A stretch of 5,724 nt of DNA from Methanosarcinales archaeon (GCA_003661125.1 QMVO01000129.1:1-5724); one strand, 5' to 3'. Numbered from the stretch's first letter, positions 1 through 5,723 are shown. Numbers and translations are program-made. The notes: generated from the sequence alone by a model not told the origin.

Positions 1-2
1 CA

Positions 3-578
3 GAAGAAAGAACTTACATCTACAACAAAACAATTCATAGAAACTATCTCGGCAACTACTGGAGCGATTACACTGGAAACGATACTGATGGAGATGGAAT
101 CGGAGATATTCCTTATGGCATAGCTTCAGATAAAGACTACTATCCACTAATGGAGCCTTTTGAGCATTATTTCGCACTATCAGCACCAGTCGTTGAAATA
201 ACAACAGACAAATACGAATACACCGCAGGCGACACCATGCTCATAAACATCACAATTGCGAACCCAACAGAGAAATGGCAGAACGTGAAGTTCCGTTGGC
301 AGCTTGACTCCCCTGACTCTGGCTTGTATTTCACAATAATAAACATCGAGACGCTGTGGCTGCCACCGGGCTTTGATAACACTTTCTCATTACCATGGAC
401 GTTACCAAGCTTGGGAATTTCGTTCAACGCATCCTGGTATGTCGCAATTTACGATGCTGCAACTTCTAAGCTGATTTGCGAAGACACTGCGGATTGGCGG
501 TATGTTTCAATCACTGCAACAGAAGGAGAAACAATACCTGCGAAAATAAAACAGAAATTGTGGAGAAAGCGGAACTAA
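3..578 (+). CDS. C-terminal part of a secreted NosD-like right-handed beta-helix protein (5' truncated by window edge)
   Basis: The reading frame is open from the left edge, so this is the last 191 residues of a longer protein; the Met at 150 is internal, because the residues before it (NYLGNYWSDYTG, then DTDGDGIGD, then PYGI and YYPLM) are the hallmark end of archaeal NosD/parallel beta-helix surface proteins. After this signature, roughly 130 residues look like an all-beta, Ig- or CARDB-like domain with alternating hydrophobic strands (VEITTDKYEY, INITIANPTE, WYVAIYDA). Four N-x-S/T sequons (NKT, NDT, NIT, NAS) fit a glycosylated extracellular archaeal protein. No membrane anchor is present at the C-terminus. 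Family knowledge: NosD-type helices occur in copper-site maturation proteins and, more often in archaea, in large surface proteins of unknown ligand; the copper role should not be assumed. The basic end (KQKLWRKRN) may be a frameshifted tail, as an E/K-rich continuation exists in another frame to 619. Confidence 0.8.
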   Translation, partial: EERTYIYNKTIHRNYLGNYWSDYTGNDTDGDGIGDIPYGIASDKDYYPLMEPFEHYFALSAPVVEITTDKYEYTAGDTMLINITIANPTEKWQNVKFRWQLDSPDSGLYFTIINIETLWLPPGFDNTFSLPWTLPSLGISFNASWYVAIYDAATSKLICEDTADWRYVSITATEGETIPAKIKQKLWRKRN

Positions 579-643
579 CAGAAACAGGTAAAAGCGCTAT
601 TCAGAAATTGAAAGAATAATGAAAGGAGTGGCTTAAAAACTAT

Positions 644-670
644 AAAATAAAAAATCCTTCTTTTTATTTT
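644..670. terminator. Bidirectional A/T inverted-repeat terminator between convergent genes
   Basis: A perfect 10-bp inverted repeat (AAAATAAAAA at 644-653, TTTTTATTTT at 661-670) surrounds a 7-nt loop. It lies between the stop of the NosD-like gene at 578 and the stop of pyrG at 695, which converge. Each arm provides a T-rich tract for one direction: TTTTTATTTT on the + strand, and the complement of the A-rich arm on the - strand. Archaeal RNA polymerase terminates at oligo-U tracts, with or without a hairpin, so the site can serve both genes. The stem is entirely A:T, so the oligo-U effect is probably more important than folding. Confidence 0.55.
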
Positions 671-694
671 TATTGATATTGAAAAGAGCAAGAA

Positions 695-2299
695 CTAAAG
701 TTCACGTAAACACGCCTCCAAAAAAGCCTTAAACGGGGGCGATGGCTTGCTCGGTCTCGACTTGAATTCAGGATGAAACTGTGTAGCGAGGAAAAAAGGG
801 TGTTTACCTGGAGAAATCTCCAGTATCTCCATTCTCGTACCACTTCTGTCAGTCCCTGAGAAAATCAGCCCTTCTCTTTCTATCCGCCCTATATACTCCG
901 GATTTACCTCATACCGATGCCGGTGTCTTTCCGCTATCTTCGTTTTCCCGTATATCCTCTCTGCTAACGTATCTCTTCTTATGAACACCTCGTAATCCCC
1001 CAGCCGCATTGTTCCTCCCTTTTCGACCACTTCTCTTTGCTCTTCCAGCAGGTCTATTACTGGATGCGGTGTTTCACAAAGTTCTGAACTATTCGCATCT
1101 TTTAACCCTGCAACGTTCCTCGCTGCTTCTATCACCGCTAATTGGAATCCGAAGCACAAACCAAGAAAAGGGATCTTATTCTCTCTCGCATATTTTATTG
1201 ACTTTATTTTCCCTTCAGCACCACGAACACCAAATCCTCCAGGAACAAGTATTCCACGAATACCTTTAAAAAACAAGCCTATATCACTTTCTTTCTCTAA
1301 GTCCTCCGCTTCTATCCATTTCGTCTCTGCCTTGCATTCCAATGCCGTAGCAGCATGCTTTATCGCTTCTTTTATGCTCAAATATGAATCCTCTAACCCT
1401 GCATACTTCCCCACTATTGCTACCCTTACAAGCTTATTTCCATAAGACGATTTTTTCCTCCTCTCTACCATCATCTTCCAAGCATGGTCTTCCTTTGACT
1501 GCTCTAACTGCATCATTTCCATTATATAAGAGAAAATGCCCTCTTTTTCCAGCAATAGCGGCACCTCGTATATGTCCTCGGTATCCCGTGCACTGATCAC
1601 AGCCTCTGGACTCACATTACAGAACATTGCTATTTTCTCCTTCACATCCTCTCTTAACTCTTCTTTGCCTCGACATACGATTATATCGGGCTGAAGTCCT
1701 AATTCACGGAGCGCCTTCACAGAGTGCTGTGTAGGCTTCGTTTTTTGCTCGCGCTGCGTTGTGAACGGTACTAAAGTAACGTGAACAAAAAGGAAGTCAC
1801 TCCCACGTTCTTCCAATTTCATCTGCCGGACAGCTTCCAAAAACGGCATGCTCTCTATATCGCCTACTGTGCCTCCAACTTCCACCAGGCAGATGTCTGC
1901 ACCACTTCTCTCCGCGACTCCTCTTATTCGTGCCTTTATCTCATTCGTCACATGCGGGATGATTTGCACTGTCTGCCCTAAATATCCACCTTTCCTTTCT
2001 CGCTCTATCACAGCGGAATAAACGACTCCAGTGGTTATATTATGCTCTCTCCTTAAATCTACATCCATGAACCTTTCGTAATGACCTAAATCAAGGTCAA
2101 CCTCGGCACCATCGCCCAAAACATACACTTCTCCATGCTGATAAGGATTCATCGTGCCAGCATCTATGTTTATGTAAGGGTCAATTTTTATTGGCACAAT
2201 CATGTATCCATGATTCTTCAGTATTCTACCGATGGAAGCCATTGTGATGCCTTTTCCAAGTCCGCTCATCACGCCCCCGGTGACCACTATATATTTCAT
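695..2299 (-). CDS. pyrG: CTP synthase (glutamine-hydrolysing)
   Basis: Cytoplasmic enzyme that makes CTP from UTP, ATP and glutamine, the last step of pyrimidine ribonucleotide synthesis. The 534 residues match the usual full length (about 530-550). The N-terminal synthetase domain (about 1-265) starts with the P-loop-like VTGGVMSGLGKG at 6-17, followed by KIDPYINIDAGTMNPYQHGEV (38-58 region), the acidic metal site DLDLGHYERF (68-77), and VEVGGTVGDIES (139-150) containing Glu140. The glutaminase domain (about 290-534) has the oxyanion loop PGGFGVRG (353-360), nucleophile Cys382 in GLCFGFQ, and the His509/Glu511 pair in QFHPEF, so the catalytic triad is intact. The ATG start is firm: an in-frame TGA lies only four codons upstream. 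There is no strong Shine-Dalgarno, so translation may be leaderless or use a weak site. It is the last gene of a four-gene minus-strand cluster, 44 nt after the membrane protein gene. Confidence 0.97.
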   Translation of the reverse strand: MKYIVVTGGVMSGLGKGITMASIGRILKNHGYMIVPIKIDPYINIDAGTMNPYQHGEVYVLGDGAEVDLDLGHYERFMDVDLRREHNITTGVVYSAVIERERKGGYLGQTVQIIPHVTNEIKARIRGVAERSGADICLVEVGGTVGDIESMPFLEAVRQMKLEERGSDFLFVHVTLVPFTTQREQKTKPTQHSVKALRELGLQPDIIVCRGKEELREDVKEKIAMFCNVSPEAVISARDTEDIYEVPLLLEKEGIFSYIMEMMQLEQSKEDHAWKMMVERRKKSSYGNKLVRVAIVGKYAGLEDSYLSIKEAIKHAATALECKAETKWIEAEDLEKESDIGLFFKGIRGILVPGGFGVRGAEGKIKSIKYARENKIPFLGLCFGFQLAVIEAARNVAGLKDANSSELCETPHPVIDLLEEQREVVEKGGTMRLGDYEVFIRRDTLAERIYGKTKIAERHRHRYEVNPEYIGRIEREGLIFSGTDRSGTRMEILEISPGKHPFFLATQFHPEFKSRPSKPSPPFKAFLEACLREL

Positions 2300-2343
2300 C
2301 CCTGGTTCTCACTCATTTATAATTTAGCGTTTTTTCTTTTACT

Positions 2344-2943
2344 TTACAAATTATAAAGGACGATAAAAATAAAGATCATAGAGGCGATTAAAGCAAAAAT
2401 AAAGGAATGCACAGGAAAAGTGAAGACCACAAAGACAAAAAGCAAAAGTAAAGCCAATGCCACCGTTGATACTTCCAAGCGTCTTAAAAGAGCCAGTCTT
2501 TCTGGGGATACAGTAACTTCTCTCTTCTCTATCTCCTTTTCCTCCAATTTCCCCTCTATCCTCTCTCCCGCTATTCTTTCTTCCTCTGCCTCTACTATAT
2601 CCAGGGAAAAACTCTTCTTTGTCGCTCCATATCCGGTACTGATGAATATTTCTCCGGCGCCCAACTCAGCCACCGCACCGGCGTAGCTCTTTGGCAGTTT
2701 AACAATTGCTGCTACCTTTTCTTTGTCTATTACATATATCTTATCCTGTAATACCATCACCTTGTCTTTTATCTCTTCGCTAAGTGAGAAATGCACATGC
2801 GTTGGCTCTCCATGATTGATTACAAACATCTCGAAGCTCGTCTCCTCCCCTGCTCTCAGTGGGATTCTCAACACCTCATGTTCAAATTCTATCGAATTTA
2901 AACTATTTCTACTCAGGAATATCCTTTGCTGTATCCTTTCCAT
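2344..2943 (-). CDS. DUF7524-like protein: beta-rich domain plus C-terminal membrane hairpin, function unknown
   Basis: A 199-residue protein with no signal peptide. Residues 1-115 look like a beta-sandwich and include NHGEPTHVHFSL (43-54), with two closely spaced histidines, and FISTGYGATKKSFSLDI (100-116). Both blocks resemble what I recall of archaeal DUF7524 proteins, known widely from haloarchaea; this assignment is from memory. Residues 117-142 form a very charged E/K/R stretch, probably helical or coiled. Two hydrophobic segments follow, about 157-176 and 179-197, split by a short FPVHS turn, giving a C-terminal hairpin and a large domain that lies on one side of the membrane. Since there is no N-terminal signal and the hairpin returns to the same side, the soluble domain is probably cytoplasmic. 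GAGG lies unusually close to the ATG (2-nt spacing); no other Met occurs before residue 39. It starts 33 nt after the Trm112-like gene and ends 44 nt before pyrG. Function is not known; His residues could bind metal, which is speculative. Confidence 0.8.
   Translation of the reverse strand: MERIQQRIFLSRNSLNSIEFEHEVLRIPLRAGEETSFEMFVINHGEPTHVHFSLSEEIKDKVMVLQDKIYVIDKEKVAAIVKLPKSYAGAVAELGAGEIFISTGYGATKKSFSLDIVEAEEERIAGERIEGKLEEKEIEKREVTVSPERLALLRRLEVSTVALALLLLFVFVVFTFPVHSFIFALIASMIFIFIVLYNL
2348..2357 (-). promoter_or_regulatory. Possible internal TATA box for pyrG
   Basis: On the minus strand this reads TTTATAATTT, a TATA-like box lying over the last codons of the upstream membrane protein gene. 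A start about 26 nt downstream would fall near 2326 and give pyrG a leader of roughly 27 nt. A second, inverted copy of the same 10-mer lies at 2316-2325, making a 10-bp inverted repeat with a 22-nt spacer; that copy is too near the ATG to be the box for a normal upstream start. The region is A/T-rich, so chance is a real alternative. Confidence 0.3.
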
Positions 2944-2976
2944 TTCCTCTTTCTGTCCTGATTGCCTGCGGCGGAT

Positions 2977-3171
2977 TTACTTAGACTCCTGTCTCAGCTC
3001 AGGGGGTAATAGATTGGGAATACCTTCCTCTATGGGATACCGTTGGTCGCATTTCCCGCAATATAAACTTCCAATTATTACCTCTCCTTTTTCATCCTCT
3101 TCTTCTATACTCAATTCCAAATCGCCCTTGCACATTGGACAGGCGAGTATTTCCATCAGCTCTTTTTTCAT
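2977..3171 (-). CDS. Trm112-like zinc-binding protein (methyltransferase activator family)
   Basis: A 64-residue protein of the Trm112p-like (COG2835/YcaR type) fold. It has the family's opening pattern (MKKELMEILACPMCKGDLEL), a CPMC knuckle (Cys11, Cys14), a CGKC knuckle (Cys38, Cys41) and the closing RYPIEEGIPNLLP (44-56). The four cysteines probably bind one zinc. Known of the family: eukaryotic and haloarchaeal Trm112 proteins bind, stabilise and activate several S-adenosylmethionine-dependent methyltransferases acting on tRNA, rRNA or protein; bacterial relatives are less well understood. No methyltransferase is present in this window, so a partner would be encoded elsewhere. The ATG is supported by a strong GGAGG five bases upstream. 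It lies 43 nt after the regulator gene and 33 nt before the membrane protein gene, so co-transcription is likely. Confidence 0.88.
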   Translation of the reverse strand: MKKELMEILACPMCKGDLELSIEEEDEKGEVIIGSLYCGKCDQRYPIEEGIPNLLPPELRQESK

Positions 3172-3176
3172 CTCTT

Positions 3177-3181
3177 CCTCC
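3177..3181 (-). promoter_or_regulatory. Strong Shine-Dalgarno for the Trm112-like gene
   Basis: GGAGG on the minus strand, five bases upstream of the ATG at 3171. It is the best ribosome-binding site in the window and fixes the start of this short gene. The first gene of the cluster and pyrG lack anything comparable, which suggests the cluster mixes leaderless and Shine-Dalgarno starts. Confidence 0.7.
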
Positions 3182-3214
3182 TACCTTCCTATTTTAATTA
3201 AAGAAGTGTTTAAT

Positions 3215-3745
3215 TTAACTTGCTTTCTTCGCTGCCAGTTCAACAGCCCTTGCTACACTCGAACTCGGTCTTATCGTTGCTACCGGAATATTGACTACTT
3301 TTTCAACTGTAGAACTGACGATGGGAGCACACACAAGTGCAGAAGCACCATCTCTTTCCGCTTTTATCGCCCCTATTATTGCTTCTTCGATGCTCGCAAC
3401 TGAATATTCTTTGATGTCAAAGGTCTCTTTTCCTGCCTTTATTGTGGTTTTTTCCAACGCCTCCAAACAGCCTCGAGAGCAAATCATAGCGATAAATTTC
3501 TTCTTCTTTTTCGCATGCCCCCTTTCTATCTCATCCATCGTGTTTATTATCCTTCTAAGGGTGCGCAGGTTCGGGTCGCGCTCGCCGGAAAGGATTTTGT
3601 AAAGCGTGCTTGCCGGTATCCCTGACTTTTCACTGAATTCTCCTATGCTAACGCCAAGTTTCTGTTTGATGGTTTTTGCCAATAATGGAGGCAATTCTTT
3701 ATTATGCATGAAGATTTCAGTTACTATGTCGTCAACGATGCCCAT
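3215..3745 (-). CDS. XRE-family HTH transcriptional regulator with C-terminal putative sensor domain
   Basis: A 176-residue DNA-binding protein. Residues about 22-72 form an XRE/Cro-type helix-turn-helix: LGVSIGEFSEKSGIPASTLY (30-49) gives the positioning and recognition helices, and KILSGERDPNLRTLRRI (50-66) is the classic XRE continuation. A lysine-rich link (AKKKKK, 78-83) leads to an alpha/beta domain of about 90 residues, with FIAMICSRGCLEAL (84-97), ASIEEAIIGAIKAERDGASA (117-136), and ALVCAPIVSSTVEKVVNIPVATIRPS (136-161 region). This last block resembles the ligand-binding fold of PrpR N-terminal sensor domains, so a small-molecule or redox signal is possible (Cys89, Cys93 and Cys139 are notable); this is inference. 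The ATG sits 24 nt downstream of a TATA-like box, implying an almost leaderless mRNA. It is first in the cluster leading to pyrG and divergent from the Hdr-like gene. A palindrome immediately upstream suggests self-regulation. Confidence 0.85.
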   Translation of the reverse strand: MGIVDDIVTEIFMHNKELPPLLAKTIKQKLGVSIGEFSEKSGIPASTLYKILSGERDPNLRTLRRIINTMDEIERGHAKKKKKFIAMICSRGCLEALEKTTIKAGKETFDIKEYSVASIEEAIIGAIKAERDGASALVCAPIVSSTVEKVVNIPVATIRPSSSVARAVELAAKKAS

Positions 3746-3749
3746 GTCT

Positions 3750-3774
3750 TATATAAAGAGTTTCTCTTTATTTA
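3750..3774. promoter_or_regulatory. Palindromic operator candidate in the divergent promoter
   Basis: An 8-bp perfect inverted repeat, ATAAAGAG (3753-3760) and CTCTTTAT (3764-3771), is separated by TTT, and the outer bases TA (3750-3751) and TA (3773-3774) also pair after one mismatch, giving an 11-position dyad centred on 3762. It lies 4 to 28 nt upstream of the regulator's ATG and overlaps the edge of its TATA-like box. Such a dyad fits the binding of an XRE dimer that would block transcription initiation, so autorepression is a natural reading. It is A/T-rich but contains GAG/CTC, so it is not pure low complexity. Confidence 0.5.
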
Positions 3775-3780
3775 TAATTT
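3770..3780 (-). promoter_or_regulatory. TATA-like box for the regulator-pyrG cluster
   Basis: On the minus strand this reads AAATTATAAAT. Its centre lies about 26 nt from position 3749, so transcription would start a few bases before the ATG at 3745, giving a leaderless or nearly leaderless message; there is indeed no Shine-Dalgarno. The same 11-mer occurs on the same strand at 2315-2325, upstream of pyrG. Confidence 0.45.
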
Positions 3781-3807
3781 TCGTTGGTTTCCTATACAAT
3801 AAGGTAA

Positions 3808-3814
3808 TTTAATA
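3808..3814 (+). promoter_or_regulatory. Possible TATA box for the Hdr-like gene
   Basis: TTTAATA on the + strand. A start about 26 nt downstream, near 3837, would give a leader of about 26 nt that includes the AAGGA motif. The TTTTAAAA at 3831-3838 is a rival, but would place the start at the ATG itself and exclude the ribosome-binding site. The entire stretch is A/T-rich, so the choice is weak. Confidence 0.3.
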
Positions 3815-3852
3815 GACAAAAATAGAAAAATTTTAAAATGGTAAGATTAAAA

Positions 3853-3857
3853 AAGGA
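3853..3857 (+). promoter_or_regulatory. Shine-Dalgarno of the Hdr-like gene
   Basis: AAGGA ends five bases before the ATG at 3863, which supports that start over the next in-frame Met at 3875. Confidence 0.5.
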
Positions 3858-3862
3858 CATTT

Positions 3863-5437
3863 ATGTACAAAAAAATGTTTGATCGTATATTTTCCGAGTG
3901 CGAGAAGACGGAGAGAATGATAAAAGCACAGTGTATAAAAGAAGTTCCAATCCTCGCAGGCGGACATGTGAAAAAGAGGCTGCGGGAAGAAAATCTGAAA
4001 AAACTCAGGGTACGCTGGCTACTTAGAGACCCTCGGGTCTACAATTTTTATTCTTGCGTTCAATGTGGTGCGTGCACTTCGATATGCACTGCTGCTTCAA
4101 TAGATAAGAGATACAATCCGAGAAGATTAGTGGAGTGTCTTATCACAGGGGGAGATATAGTGGATTATCCCTTAGAAAAGTGCTTTTCCTGCCATGCCTG
4201 TGAATACGCATGCAGAAAAGGTAATTGTGTTGCGGACATAATAAAATTTTTAAAGGAAAACGAGAATGAGAGGTTAAAATGTCGGGAAGAGCTACATTGC
4301 AATTCGCTTTACGAGAAAGGTTTATGTGTGACCCTTGATACACATACACCAGATAAGTTCCCAGAATGGGGCTCTTCATGGGAAAAGATACATAATAATA
4401 TGAAGAAGACGCGGTCGGAGTTAGGACTTGACGGGCTTTACCGCGAAATACCTCAAAAATCGCTTGATGAGATTAGGGAAATTGTAGATAGAACGAAATA
4501 TAAAAAATTTAAAAAGGAAGGAGAAATCGAAGAAGTAAAGAAAAGGATTCCTGAGGATAAAATCTATTTGTTCCACAGTTGTATCGGTGACGCACACTAT
4601 CCCGGTATTACTGCGAGTATAAAATATATTTTTGACCGGCTTGGCATTAACTATATAGATGATCCCAGACACTCAACATGCACGGGCTTTGCTTATTACG
4701 GTGATAAAATACCGTTTTCCACAATGCTTGCGGTAAATGCAAGGAATTTCGCACTGGCAGAAGAAGCAGGGTATCCAAATGTGGCGCCGGTATGTCAAAC
4801 AAGTTACGGCATGCTTATGGCGTCAGCGGGGATTTTGAAGAGTGGAATCGGGCGGCAGGTAAATGAAGAAATATTGAGCACCGTGAACAGGAAATACAAA
4901 GGTGGGGTCAATATAGCCCACGTTTCAGAAATACTATGGGCGCAAAGAGACAGGATAAAAGAGGAAATAAAGCGTAGCAAGCATAGCCTTGCCGGTCTAA
5001 GAGTTGCAACGCACAATGGCTGCCATTATACGAGGATGTTCAGAAAATCAGCGATACCGAATTTACTGGATGAGCTTGTTTCGGTTACTGAAGCAGAGCC
5101 TGTTGAGTATGCGGAAAAGAGCTTATGTTGTGGAATGGGCTTTGGGCATACAATAGAGCAAGAACGAAGATACCTTACGAGAGAAATTACACAAAGAAAG
5201 CTTCTATCTGCGAAAGAGGCAGGAGCGGATTTTGTTCTCGTGGCTTGCCCGGGGTGTCAGATGACCTTGGATAGGAACCAGGAGCTCATTGAAAAGGAAT
5301 ATGGCGTGGAAATTGGTCTGCCTGTTGTGAATTACGCTCAGCTTATCGCTCTGGCAATGGGTGCGGGTGCTTATGAAGTAGCAGGGGTGCAATCGCATTC
5401 TGTGCCTCTGGAAACGGTGTTGGAACGCGTTGAGTAA
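3863..5437 (+). CDS. HdrC-HdrB fusion iron-sulfur protein (heterodisulfide reductase-like)
   Basis: A 524-residue redox protein, probably cytoplasmic: no signal peptide or membrane helix is visible. The HdrC-like part (about 50-210) has two 4Fe-4S motifs, CVQCGACTSIC (Cys65, 68, 71, 75) and CFSCHACEYAC (Cys107, 110, 113, 117), with the typical YNPRRLVECLITGG between them; the Pro that usually follows the last Cys is missing in both. A segment EKGLCVTLDTHTPDKFPEWG (151-170) and then SELGLDGLYREIP (185-197) resembles the C-terminal part of sulfur-oxidation sHdrC or HdrD proteins. A charged link (212-232) joins the HdrB-like part (about 233-500). Its second CCG domain is complete: Cys387-X34-Cys422-Cys423-X38-Cys462-X2-Cys465, able to hold the non-cubane 4Fe-4S cluster known in HdrB. 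Its first is degenerate: Cys240-X32-Cys273-Thr274-X36-Cys311-X2-Ser314. The order HdrC then HdrB is that of HdrD. No HdrA or HdrE lies nearby. True CoM-S-S-CoB reduction, another disulfide, or electron bifurcation all remain possible. An 8-nt overlap joins it to the next ORF. Confidence 0.88.
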   Translation: MYKKMFDRIFSECEKTERMIKAQCIKEVPILAGGHVKKRLREENLKKLRVRWLLRDPRVYNFYSCVQCGACTSICTAASIDKRYNPRRLVECLITGGDIVDYPLEKCFSCHACEYACRKGNCVADIIKFLKENENERLKCREELHCNSLYEKGLCVTLDTHTPDKFPEWGSSWEKIHNNMKKTRSELGLDGLYREIPQKSLDEIREIVDRTKYKKFKKEGEIEEVKKRIPEDKIYLFHSCIGDAHYPGITASIKYIFDRLGINYIDDPRHSTCTGFAYYGDKIPFSTMLAVNARNFALAEEAGYPNVAPVCQTSYGMLMASAGILKSGIGRQVNEEILSTVNRKYKGGVNIAHVSEILWAQRDRIKEEIKRSKHSLAGLRVATHNGCHYTRMFRKSAIPNLLDELVSVTEAEPVEYAEKSLCCGMGFGHTIEQERRYLTREITQRKLLSAKEAGADFVLVACPGCQMTLDRNQELIEKEYGVEIGLPVVNYAQLIALAMGAGAYEVAGVQSHSVPLETVLERVE

Positions 5438-5723
5438 TAACCGGGAAGCAGACGCATTGCTGCCGGAGGTCGAGGACTTCACAAACTTTATAAAGTGCGG
5501 TGACGTCCCCATAATCCAGGACTTCTGGAACTCTTTTATTGTCAATTCATCACCTTTTAACAGGCTTTCTAATTTTAACGTCGCCTATGAGAAATATTCG
5601 CGGTTAGTTTCAAATAATCCGGAACTCAGGGGGAAGGACATTAAGCATATAGATGATTTCAAGGACGTGAATCTGGAAAATAAGCGTGTCGAACATTTCA
5701 AATCTATTTTTTACGGATTGTGA
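5430..5723 (+). CDS. Unrecognised 97-residue protein, overlapping the Hdr-like gene
   Basis: I do not recognise this protein. It is hydrophilic, mixed-charge and Asn/Asp/Phe-rich (EDFTNFIKCGDVPIIQDFW at 15-33, then SRLVSNNPELRGKDIKHIDD near 57-76), with a single Cys23 and no membrane segment or signal. Its predicted secondary structure is probably helical. The TTG start at 5430 overlaps the end of the HdrC-HdrB gene by 8 nt in another frame, suggesting translational coupling; GGTG at 5416-5419 is a weak and distant ribosome-binding site. A later TTG at 5457 is an alternative start that would shorten the protein by nine residues and remove the overlap. The frame is also open upstream inside the Hdr-like gene, so the true start is uncertain. 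The TGA stop is complete but lies one base from the window end. It could be a small accessory subunit, or a broken fragment of a longer gene. Base composition is similar to the neighbours. Confidence 0.55.
   Translation: MSNNREADALLPEVEDFTNFIKCGDVPIIQDFWNSFIVNSSPFNRLSNFNVAYEKYSRLVSNNPELRGKDIKHIDDFKDVNLENKRVEHFKSIFYGL

Noticed and set aside
167..427. Minus-strand ORF of 86 residues opposite the NosD-like gene
   Set aside because: The plus strand carries a clear NosD-type protein signature continuous with the left edge, and the antisense product has no family features.
2296..2316. Six-codon upstream ORF (MSENQG) on the minus strand whose TGA overlaps the pyrG ATG
   Set aside because: The arrangement resembles a leader peptide with coupled restart, but it has no ribosome-binding site, its ATG lies in a TATA-like sequence, and six codons can easily arise by chance.
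3193..3202. TTTAATTAAA palindrome between the regulator and Trm112-like genes, as an internal promoter
   Set aside because: A start about 26 nt downstream would fall at the Trm112-like ATG and exclude its strong GGAGG site, so the gene is better explained as part of the operon.
2816..3403. Long plus-strand ORF (195 residues) opposite the Trm112-like and regulator genes
   Set aside because: It is Ser/Cys/Ile-rich without domain character and lies antisense to two well-supported genes and their intergenic gap, so it is a frame shadow.
3838..3882. 14-codon plus-strand ORF overlapping the start of the Hdr-like gene
   Set aside because: There is no ribosome-binding site before its ATG and the peptide is Lys/Val-rich low complexity; AAGGA is placed for the ATG at 3863 instead.
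5204..5545. Minus-strand ORF of 113 residues across the Hdr-like gene end
   Set aside because: It overlaps the intact CPGC-containing CCG domain of the Hdr-like protein and shows no recognisable motif; it is most likely a shadow, although it also covers part of the weaker 97-residue ORF.
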